Origin: CAZIUL01 sp964542475
GTDB taxonomy: Bacteria > Planctomycetota > B15-G4 > CAYZWU01
Reading direction: 5' to 3'
NCBI GenBank assembly: GCA_964542475.1
Contig: CAZIUL010000019.1
Location: 7,621 to 71,620 of the forward strand
DNA length: 64,000 bases
The translations under genes were made by a program, and so were the position numbers. The notes under the pieces were generated by a model that ran no database searches, had not been told where the DNA came from, and worked only from the letters and a program-made list of their open reading frames with translations. This document shows positions 49,103-56,630 of the stretch, piece by piece. The first letter of the stretch is position 1. Each line of letters begins with the position of its first letter.

Positions 49103-50434
49103 TCAGGAAAAGAAAGGCACAACGGAACTCAGCTCTTTTTCGCCCAAAAGGAGCATTATAAGACGATCGAAGCCTAGCGCTACGCCACCGGAAGGGGGCA
49201 TGCCAAGCTCGAGGGCATCGAGAAAAGAGGGGTCCTGTGGCACAGGTAGTCCGCCTGCTGCCTTTCTCTCTTCCGTTTCTGCGGCGAACCTCTGCTTTTG
49301 TTCTTCAGGGTCGTTCAATTCTGTAAAACCGTTGGCCAGTTCAACGCCATCGATGTACAGCTCGAACCTTTCGCATACATTGGATCTGTGTTCACTGATC
49401 TTGGAAAGCGATGCTTCGGAAGCCGGGAAATCGATAAGAAAAACGGGCTCGCCGCGGCCGAGCGCGGGCTCTACACCGCCCACGAAGATTTTGAAATAGC
49501 GGGTCCGGAGCGGATCATCGGGATTCAATCCAAATGCGTTGCGAGACGCCTCGTCCCTTGCAAAGCCTGGGTCGTTATCAAGAAACGGCTGCAGATCCAC
49601 CCCCGCAAAACGCTCGAACGCTTCTTTCATGGAAAGCCGGGCATAGGGAGGCTTCAGTTGCTCTGCCCTTTCAAAGGCTACATCGATTGCCAGTGTGTAA
49701 ACCAGCTCCTCCATATCGACCATTATCTCTTCGTAGGATGCGAAAGCACGGTACCATTCCACCATTGTGAACTCGTGATGATGAAGCCCTCGCGTCTCTG
49801 ACGGCCCGTTTCGAAACGTTCGCGCGATCTCGAATATTTTTTCAAAACCTGCAGCAAGGAGCCGCTTGTGAAAGTATTCGGGAGATGTGATGAGAAACAT
49901 CTCCTTTCCGCTCTCTCCATCGTCCAGCTGTGTCCTGAACGGGTCGAGGTGCGGTTCCTGTCCCGGGGCAGGCACGATGACAGGGGTTTCCACCTCGTCA
50001 AAACCACGATCAAGAAAAAAAACCCTGAGCGCCTCTTTAAGCCGGCGGCGCCGCTCGAAAAGATCCCGTGGAAGGTTCCACAAGGCCCTGTTCCATGATC
50101 CGGTGCGCGGGAACGGTTTTCCCGGCGCAAGAACCCTGAATCGTGAAACCGAGAAACCGCTGCCCGGGCCTTTTCCGCCTTGCACCTCGATAATGTCTCC
50201 GGGGGACAAGGAAGTGTGGTTACGACCATCTCCCGTGCCGCCTTTCGAGGCGTTCTCAAAATTCAACCCAATCGAACCCGAAGCGTCTTCCAGGGTGTAC
50301 CCTGCCTCCTGATCGTGGGCAAGCTTGCCCGCTATCCATACCTGCCCTTTAGAAGGAACTCCTCTGATGTCATGCTGCCTTCTGGTTCGCGCCGGGTAAT
50401 TTGGATCCGGCCTTGTTTTTCCGTTTTCATGCAT
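49103..50434 (-). CDS. epmA: EpmA-like lysyl-tRNA synthetase paralogue with N-terminal OB-like region
   Basis: 443 aa. Class II synthetase core: motif 2 near FEIARTFRNGPSETRGLHHHEF (in part) and motif 3 GVALGFDRLIMLLLG. Substrate-pocket residues fit a lysine family enzyme. EpmA (GenX/PoxA) attaches beta-lysine to elongation factor P and consists only of the catalytic core (~325 aa). Here ~110 extra N-terminal residues look like an OB-fold (QVWIAGKLAHDQEAGYTLED), as in true LysRS but diverged. No epmB or efp is nearby. Function in EF-P modification versus tRNA charging is open. Confidence 0.7.
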   Translation of the reverse strand: MHENGKTRPDPNYPARTRRQHDIRGVPSKGQVWIAGKLAHDQEAGYTLEDASGSIGLNFENASKGGTGDGRNHTSLSPGDIIEVQGGKGPGSGFSVSRFRVLAPGKPFPRTGSWNRALWNLPRDLFERRRRLKEALRVFFLDRGFDEVETPVIVPAPGQEPHLDPFRTQLDDGESGKEMFLITSPEYFHKRLLAAGFEKIFEIARTFRNGPSETRGLHHHEFTMVEWYRAFASYEEIMVDMEELVYTLAIDVAFERAEQLKPPYARLSMKEAFERFAGVDLQPFLDNDPGFARDEASRNAFGLNPDDPLRTRYFKIFVGGVEPALGRGEPVFLIDFPASEASLSKISEHRSNVCERFELYIDGVELANGFTELNDPEEQKQRFAAETEERKAAGGLPVPQDPSFLDALELGMPPSGGVALGFDRLIMLLLGEKELSSVVPFFS

Positions 50435-50562
50435 AACAACGCCAATAGATACAAAAAGGAAACAGTGCCATATTATTCCTTTTTGCCTTAAAATCCATGA
50501 ATGTTATCGTTTATCAATCAACGTTTCAGAAGCACTTTCAATCGCGGACCCATTATGACGAA

Positions 50563-52311
50563 ATGAAAATCCTACTGATAAATCCGCCTGTCCGCGACTT
50601 TTTCAACACGCGTTCGAGAAGGCAGCCTCTCGGCCTGCTCTATCTGGCAGCAGCGCTCCTGAAGAATGGACACGATGTACACCTTCTTGACAGCGGGGCT
50701 GTCCGGAAATCGAAAAGAGCCGCCCCACCCGCCGATCTCGAACGTCTCACGTGGCCATGCGATGCGGATGACACATCGCCTTACAAGCTCTTTGGGCGCT
50801 ATTACCACTTCGGGCCGTCGTTTTCAGAAATCGAGGATGAAACACGGCGCACCGATCCGGATGTGGTCGGAATATCGTCGCTGTTCGCTGCCTATGCATC
50901 GGAAGCGATGGCCTGTGCCGCAGCAGCGCGTAAGGCAGCACCATCTGTAACCATCGTTCTTGGAGGAGGGCATCCGACTTTCATGCCCTACCGCGCACTC
51001 GAAAGCAATACCGTGGATTACGTGATTGCCGGAGAAGGCGAAGAGGCTTTTGCCGCGCTGATTGACGCAATTCAAAAAGGGGTGGATCCCGCAAGGATTC
51101 ACGGGGTTGCGGGCAGGACAAGGGAAGGCACCTTTTTTTTCAACCAGCCCCGGTTTCAAACCGACATTGACAGCTTTGACCTTCCTGCCCGCGAACTTCT
51201 CGATCCCGGCGCGTATCTCAGAAGAGGCCGGCGCATGGCCATGATCCTGTCATCGAGAGGATGCCCCAACAGGTGCGCTTTCTGCTGCTCGCATCTCACT
51301 TCGGGACGAGCCTTCAGGCCTAGAAGGCCCGCTGATGTGGTGAGGGAAATGATCCAATGCCGCGACCTGTTCGGAATCACCGCCTTCGACTTTGAAGACG
51401 ACAACCTCACATGTGACACACGCCGGGCAAAGGAGCTTATGAAGCTGATCGTAAAGAGCTTTGGCGAGCGGAGCTTGTGGCTCGAAGCGATGAACGGCAT
51501 AGCAATGCAGGGGTTGACACCCGATCTGCTCGATCTTATGTTCAAGGCCGGTTTCCGGAACATCAACCTCGCGCCTCTCTCCGCTGATCCGAAGGAGCGC
51601 TCCAGGATGGACCGGCCTGATGCGCTGAACCAGTCGATGGCGATCCCCAGGCTGGCATCGCGTATCGGTTTCCACGTCACTGCCTACATGATGATCGGCT
51701 ACCCTGGACAGGCCATGCCTGAGCTGATGGCGAACATTGGCGAATGGTCAAAAGAGCCGGTCCTGCTGGCGCCCTCGGTTTTTTATCCCGCTCCCGGCTC
51801 CGGCATTCAGGCGCAGGCCTATCCATATCTGAACAATGCCGGCCATGATCGCTGGGCGCTGACGAGGTCATCACTGTTCCCGGAGGTGCCCGGCGGCCTG
51901 AAACAACACGAGCTCAGGACCGCGTTCTGGATGATCAGGCTAGCCAACTTCGCGCGATCCGTGCTCAACAACCCGGATCCGCGAGAACTCGGCTGCCTCA
52001 TGAACGCCTTCATCAATCGACCGGACCTGGAGCTTGCAAGAAAAGGCGACCGAATCCAGCTTGCCGCAAAACGCCGGTTGAACGGTCACGAGAGGGGCTT
52101 GGCAGCGCTGATCCCCTACATCAGAGAGGCCTCTCCTCACGGCATCCGGCTCGCGCGTCGAAGCAAGGGGAAGGAAAGCACGCAGTACGAGCTATTCCCG
52201 CTGGATGGAATGATCAAAAATAAAAAGTTTTACCTGGAAACCGGTATCCCTGGATTCGGACCCGGAGTCTTTAACCCGCATATTTCATCCTCTTCTGCTG
52301 CGGCACCGTAA
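50563..52311 (+). CDS. B12-binding-domain radical SAM protein
   Basis: 582 aa from ATG 50563 (MKILLINPPVRDFF), the usual opening of this family; a further upstream ATG has no better site. The cobalamin-binding-type domain spans ~1-170 (VLGGGHPTFMPYRALESNTV). The radical SAM core from ~215 has the cluster motif C-P-N-R-C-A-F-C. The last twelve residues (NPHISSSSAAAP) and the stop come from a CTAG palindromic repeat half copy (52273-52307). Substrate unknown. It diverges from the EpmA-like gene. No close similarity to the radical SAM gene at 21933 beyond the family. Confidence 0.85.
   Translation: MKILLINPPVRDFFNTRSRRQPLGLLYLAAALLKNGHDVHLLDSGAVRKSKRAAPPADLERLTWPCDADDTSPYKLFGRYYHFGPSFSEIEDETRRTDPDVVGISSLFAAYASEAMACAAAARKAAPSVTIVLGGGHPTFMPYRALESNTVDYVIAGEGEEAFAALIDAIQKGVDPARIHGVAGRTREGTFFFNQPRFQTDIDSFDLPARELLDPGAYLRRGRRMAMILSSRGCPNRCAFCCSHLTSGRAFRPRRPADVVREMIQCRDLFGITAFDFEDDNLTCDTRRAKELMKLIVKSFGERSLWLEAMNGIAMQGLTPDLLDLMFKAGFRNINLAPLSADPKERSRMDRPDALNQSMAIPRLASRIGFHVTAYMMIGYPGQAMPELMANIGEWSKEPVLLAPSVFYPAPGSGIQAQAYPYLNNAGHDRWALTRSSLFPEVPGGLKQHELRTAFWMIRLANFARSVLNNPDPRELGCLMNAFINRPDLELARKGDRIQLAAKRRLNGHERGLAALIPYIREASPHGIRLARRSKGKESTQYELFPLDGMIKNKKFYLETGIPGFGPGVFNPHISSSSAAAP
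52273..52307 (+). repeat. CTAG palindromic repeat, left half copy inside a gene end
   Basis: AACCCGCATATTTCATCC and following TCTTCTGCTGCGGCACC match the arm of the full copy at 48869-48937 (reverse strand). It encodes the C-terminus of the radical SAM protein. Confidence 0.75.
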
Positions 52312-52337
52312 ACTGCCTATAAGTTCTATGCAGGATT

Positions 52338-52889
52338 TTAGGGAAACGCTTCATAAGCGGGTTGTATGCGTTCTGAAACGACCTTGTTTCCCCTTATGAC
52401 CGCATAACCCTTGAACACGGCCCCGTCGCGTAAGGCTTCGACCGGAAGCCTGAACTCCTTGTCCGGATCTTCTGCAAGCTCTGGGATATCCGACAAAATG
52501 CTCACATTCTTGAAACCCAGGCTTTCCAGGCGTTCTTCGATCTCCTTGTAAATATCTGTCTCATCCTTGTCCTCAGGCTCGAATCCCGTCGCTTCAACAG
52601 GCGCCAGCGGTGTCGCTGCGGCATCGGGCTTTTCCCGGGCCTTGCTGAGATCGTCGAGCACACTTAGAATCCGGTTGGTATCCAGTTGGTCGAGTGACTT
52701 TTTCATCTCGGAAAGCTCTGATCTGAGGTCCCTGATGATATCGATATCATCTACAAGCTTTCCGATCCGCTTGTACTGACGCATCTGTATTAAGATAACG
52801 ATGGCCAGGCCAACAAGGAAAAGCACAGCGACCAGATAAGCGGGATCCGATATGCCAAGCAGCAGCAAGGGACAGATTTCAGGAGGCAT
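52338..52889 (-). CDS. Membrane-anchored coiled-coil protein of unknown function
   Basis: 183 aa. One TM helix near residues 15-35 (DPAYLVAVLFLVGLAIVILI), a coiled coil at ~40-85 (KLVDDIDIIRDLRSELSEMKKSLDQL, in part), an acidic linker, and a C-terminal alpha/beta domain (~110-183). AGGAG lies 8 nt before the ATG. Convergent with the radical SAM gene. Confidence 0.75.
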   Translation of the reverse strand: MPPEICPLLLLGISDPAYLVAVLFLVGLAIVILIQMRQYKRIGKLVDDIDIIRDLRSELSEMKKSLDQLDTNRILSVLDDLSKAREKPDAAATPLAPVEATGFEPEDKDETDIYKEIEERLESLGFKNVSILSDIPELAEDPDKEFRLPVEALRDGAVFKGYAVIRGNKVVSERIQPAYEAFP

Positions 52890-53012
52890 TGAAAAGCTCC
52901 TCTAAGAAAAAGGTTGAAAACGGTCGCAGAGTTTCAAACCATTATTTTGTCTGCGAGGCCTCAATGCAAGCAGAAAGGTAATCATCAATCGGATGAACAA
53001 TAGGTTTAGGCC

Positions 53013-55073
53013 ATGAAATGGTTTCGGTACGGCGCCTGTTTTCTGTTTCTCATCTCGTTGTTCTTTCTGCCCGATCCCAATGAGGACTATCTCTTTCTCC
53101 AGACCATCCGCCTGATGGCAGGAGAATGCCTTGACGAGCTGCACCAGCCATCGCAGGCTGGAAATGCACCGTTGTTACCAGAGGGGAAATCCGTCCGCCT
53201 GAAACATCTTCATGTCGAAGGAGCAGGCCCGGAAACCAGTACACCGGCAATCGAAAGGGAGATCAGGCTTCTTATTACCCCGAACCTCGATCAGGGCAAC
53301 TTTTTCATCGATACGGGCGGGTGCGCATGGTACGAAAAAGAAGGGCAGGTCCTCCGGGCGCTAGATACGAAGCCCGATGCTGCGGCCTCAGCAGCCACGA
53401 TAAACATCACGGTCAGGAAAAAAGAGAGCAGGGGAGAGCTCGTATTCGAGATGCCGGGTGTCGGTGTAAAAAAAGAAGCAGCCAGGGAATATTTCAAGCT
53501 CTACTCGATCCTGCCGCCATTGATCGCTATCCTCCTTGCCCTGCTTTTCCAGAAAACTCTCCTTGCCCTCTTCTTCGGCGTCCTGCTCGGCTCAACTATA
53601 CTCGAGGGGATGAATCCTATTCTGGGCATCTGGCGGTTCATATCGCGGCACCTCTACGAACAAGCCCTGACCGACCAATTCCGCCTGGACATCATAGGCT
53701 TCGTTGTTTTCCTCTGCGCAATGGTCGGGGTGCTCACCCGCGGCGCAGGGATCCAGGGCATGGTCAAGGTCATAGTCAGGTTCGCTAAAACCGTTCGCTC
53801 CACCCAGGCGGTGAGCTACCTGATGGGGCTGGCCATCTTTTTCGATGACTATGCCAACTGCATCATCGTTGGAAACACGCTCCGTCCCCTCACGGACAGG
53901 ATGAAGATATCGCGTGAAAAACTCTCGTACATCGTCGACTCCACAGCCGCACCGGTGGCAGGTCTGTCCATGCTCTCGACGTGGATCGCTTATGAGGTAT
54001 CCACGTTCTCAGCCCAGCTTCCCGAAGCGGGCGTTCAGGAAGGAGCCTACGAGGTCTTTCTTCAAACACTCCCATACCGTTTCTATTGCATACTGACACT
54101 TGTTTTCATCGCCATGCAGATCCTGCTTCAGCGTGATTTCGGCCCCATGTTGAAGGCTGAAAAACGCGCAAGGCAGACGGGCCACACCATAAGAGCTGAT
54201 GGGCGGCCAATGGTCTCGTCCTCCATGACAAAGATAGAACCGAAAAAAGATGCGCCTGCCAGGTGGATCAACGCTGTCTTTCCCATCCTCTTCATGATCC
54301 TGGTCACACTGGAAGAGCTGTGGCGCATGGGAAAAGGATGGGACCGCCCCCTGTCCGACCTGTTTTCCGCCTCTGCCATCCGGGAGGTTCTCGGCGTGGC
54401 AGCCGGGGACAACACAGCCAAACCCATCCTCATCGGTGCTGTAGCAGGATTCCTGCTTGCGGTCGTCATGATGCTGCTGCAGCGGATTCTGACGGTACCT
54501 GAATGCATGAAGGCCGCTGCGTCCAGCACGAAAGCACTGGCCTTTGCGATCGCCATTTTGCTGCTGGCCTGGTGCATCGGGTCTGTATGCGTGGATATCG
54601 GAACCGCCTACTACCTCATCGCGCTTTTCAAAGGCGTGATCGACCCGGTGTTGTTCCCCACGATCCTGTTTGTCACATCGTGCATAGTAGCCTTCGCAAC
54701 AGGCTCCTCGTGGTCCACAATGTCGATCCTTCTGCCAAACACGGTGATTTTCGCGATGAAGATCGGCGAGACCAGCTCGATAGGCGCCATGCCCATGCTG
54801 TTGATTTCCATAGGTGCGGTGCTGGAAGGCTCAATATTCGGTGATCACTGTTCCCCAATTTCCGACACAACCGTGCTTTCTTCGGTCAGCACCGCGTCTG
54901 ACCACATGGACCATATCAAAACCCAGGCGCCATACGCTGTCTGCACCATGCTGGTAGCTGTTGCCTGCGGTTATATTCCAGCAGCCCTTGGATGCCATCC
55001 CATTGTCAGCCTCCTGACAGGTGCTGCAGCGCTTTTTCTCGTTCTCCTAATTTTAGGAAGAAAAGCGATATAA
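53013..55073 (+). CDS. nhaC: NhaC-family Na+/H+ antiporter with N-terminal extracytoplasmic domain
   Basis: 686 aa. A signal/TM segment, then ~130 residues outside the membrane, then from ~165 about a dozen TM helices of the NhaC family. Typical motifs: FFDDYANCIIVGN, GSSWSTMSILLP and GDHCSPISDTTVLSS. Exchanges sodium for protons at the inner membrane. A basic loop near 400 splits the bundle. The N-terminal domain (SVRLKHLHVEGAGPETSTPAIE...) is not part of ordinary NhaC proteins and has no recognised family. The ribosome site is weak. Confidence 0.88.
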   Translation: MKWFRYGACFLFLISLFFLPDPNEDYLFLQTIRLMAGECLDELHQPSQAGNAPLLPEGKSVRLKHLHVEGAGPETSTPAIEREIRLLITPNLDQGNFFIDTGGCAWYEKEGQVLRALDTKPDAAASAATINITVRKKESRGELVFEMPGVGVKKEAAREYFKLYSILPPLIAILLALLFQKTLLALFFGVLLGSTILEGMNPILGIWRFISRHLYEQALTDQFRLDIIGFVVFLCAMVGVLTRGAGIQGMVKVIVRFAKTVRSTQAVSYLMGLAIFFDDYANCIIVGNTLRPLTDRMKISREKLSYIVDSTAAPVAGLSMLSTWIAYEVSTFSAQLPEAGVQEGAYEVFLQTLPYRFYCILTLVFIAMQILLQRDFGPMLKAEKRARQTGHTIRADGRPMVSSSMTKIEPKKDAPARWINAVFPILFMILVTLEELWRMGKGWDRPLSDLFSASAIREVLGVAAGDNTAKPILIGAVAGFLLAVVMMLLQRILTVPECMKAAASSTKALAFAIAILLLAWCIGSVCVDIGTAYYLIALFKGVIDPVLFPTILFVTSCIVAFATGSSWSTMSILLPNTVIFAMKIGETSSIGAMPMLLISIGAVLEGSIFGDHCSPISDTTVLSSVSTASDHMDHIKTQAPYAVCTMLVAVACGYIPAALGCHPIVSLLTGAAALFLVLLILGRKAI

Positions 55074-55110
55074 TCGAGCGGCTGCGGCTTAACTCCGGCA
55101 CACGCTAAGC

Positions 55111-55803
55111 TCAGTTGTCCGCCAACTTCTGGAAAATATTTTTAAATGCGGGATCATCCGACCTTTTCTCGAACGGTGTACCGCATAAAGGGCAGGCTGA
55201 TCCCGGCTCGTTTGTCACGTACCCTTCCATCTTTTCTTCCAGGCTACGGCCGCGCATGATATTAAGAGCAGCCTTTTCCTTGATCTCCTTGCTTGGTGTT
55301 TCCTTGTATTTCAAGAGGTAAAGGGCGGCTATTCTGAAGTAAGCATCATGGCAATGGTATCCCCCTGTTGAAGCTTCCATCAAGCAGGTTAGGGCTTTTT
55401 GCCATTCATCACGTTGAAGAAGCTCACGAGACAAGACAGCATGTGAAAGACCGAGATGATAGTTGATTTCGGGAAAATAATCGATTTGATCCGTCTCCCT
55501 GATGACCTTGCTCAACTCTTCGATGGATTTGTTGTAATCCTTTTTATTATAATAGATAAGACCCATCAGAAGAAGCGCCTCCTTGCCAAGGGGTTCTATC
55601 CTGCAGGCTTCGAGCCCCTTGCTCATCGCCTCATCAAGGGCACCTTCCCCGTTGTCGTGCACCAGGCTGTACCCTTCCTTCAGGAGGTTCTGATAGGTGG
55701 ACTGCCGCTCCATCGATTCGAGCTGTTTCAATACGATCGGAACCGCCACAATCAATACTGTCAACATTACTAGGCAGATCAGAAATCCTTTTTTCAGCGT
55801 CAT
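55111..55803 (-). CDS. Membrane-anchored TPR protein with C-terminal CPLC
   Basis: 230 aa. One N-terminal TM helix (FLICLVMLTVLIVAVPIVL), two or three TPR units at ~45-165 (LLLMGLIYYNKKDYNKSIEELSKVI), and a short end with CPLCGTPF, half of a zinc ribbon. AGGAG lies 6 nt before the ATG. Likely a periplasmic-facing adaptor. No partner assigned. Confidence 0.75.
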   Translation of the reverse strand: MTLKKGFLICLVMLTVLIVAVPIVLKQLESMERQSTYQNLLKEGYSLVHDNGEGALDEAMSKGLEACRIEPLGKEALLLMGLIYYNKKDYNKSIEELSKVIRETDQIDYFPEINYHLGLSHAVLSRELLQRDEWQKALTCLMEASTGGYHCHDAYFRIAALYLLKYKETPSKEIKEKAALNIMRGRSLEEKMEGYVTNEPGSACPLCGTPFEKRSDDPAFKNIFQKLADN

Positions 55804-55881
55804 GGTTTCTCCTGATAATCAATCGTTACAAATGTCTGGAGACACTGAGACATTAGAGAACCGGTGTGGATTCTCGGCAAT

Positions 55882-55912
55882 AAAAAAAAACTCTGCCCGG
55901 TGTCGGCAGAGT
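55882..55912 (-). terminator. Intrinsic terminator of the small Cys-rich gene
   Basis: On the minus strand ACTCTGCC, loop GACACCG, GGCAGAGT, then eight or nine Ts. Perfect 8-bp stem 85 bp after the stop of the 64-aa gene. Confidence 0.85.
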
Positions 55913-55997
55913 ATATCGATACGCAATCTGTTCGGGATAGAACGTACAAAAAACAAATGCTTTGGATTTTATAACATCTACTACCCGAAAATAGTTA

Positions 55998-56192
55998 TCA
56001 GCAAGAAAACGTTTCTCCTCCCATTTCGCCTGATATCCTTCTCTCTTGTCCTAAAGCCTCATTCTCGCTCTCCAGTTTGCTGTCGAGAACGCACCCGCAT
56101 ATGTTGCAGATGAGGCGACGAAAGACACGACCATCTTCTTCGATAATACGCTCCTCTCTCGTGTCAAATATAGAGCAAAAACACTCTTTCAT
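55998..56192 (-). CDS. Small Cys-rich protein (64 aa)
   Basis: ATG 56192 is preceded by GGGGAGGG 7 nt upstream, one of the strongest ribosome sites in the window, and a clean terminator follows, so this is very likely a real unit. The protein (MKECFCSIFDTREERI...) has CFC near the start and ICNICGC in the middle, a probable one-metal ribbon, and an acidic/Ser tail. No family recognised. TGACGT/ACGTCA arms lie at 56240-56262 in its upstream region. Confidence 0.7.
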   Translation of the reverse strand: MKECFCSIFDTREERIIEEDGRVFRRLICNICGCVLDSKLESENEALGQERRISGEMGGETFSC

Positions 56193-56630
56193 GAAAAACC
56201 CTCCCCTCAACTGAGAAATTACCACCCTCTATCCTCCACTGACGTCCTCATTTAAAACGTCAACCTATCATATCATCCCTACAGGCTGACAAACACAGCT
56301 CAATAAAAATATTTATCGGGCCCAAATACGGAGCGATTGAAATAATTAAAAAAACCATCAAAACTGTTCAGCCCTGCTAATGAGACGTTTGGATTGTTTT
56401 ATGCCTGAAACCATCCCCAGGTATCGAGTATAGACAGCTTTCCGAACACATAAAAAATCAAAGATCGTATATTTTATCCGTCAGCCGGACACATCCACAC
56501 CCATCCGGTTAAAATGACGGTTTACAGGAAAGAAAGGTTCCGACATAATTGGAATTACTAGTTTTTTCTATAACACCTTGAATAAAAATCTTTTGTATTG
56601 TTTTCCCTTTATGCATTAAGGTGTGTAATA
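56193..56630. other. 438-bp AT-rich gap upstream of polA
   Basis: No gene seen. Contains TGACGT (56240) and ACGTCA (56257) as an inverted pair, and a nested inverted repeat at 56478-56520 (CCGTCA-g-CCGGA ... TCCGG ... TGACGG). Several AT-rich -10-like hexamers near 56565-56600 could drive polA, none with a good -35. Confidence 0.5.
56478..56520. repeat. Nested inverted repeat upstream of polA
   Basis: Outer arms CCGTCA/TGACGG and inner arms CCGGA/TCCGG with a 14-nt loop and one bulged side. No T-run, so not a classical terminator. Could be an operator or cruciform-type site. Confidence 0.45.
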
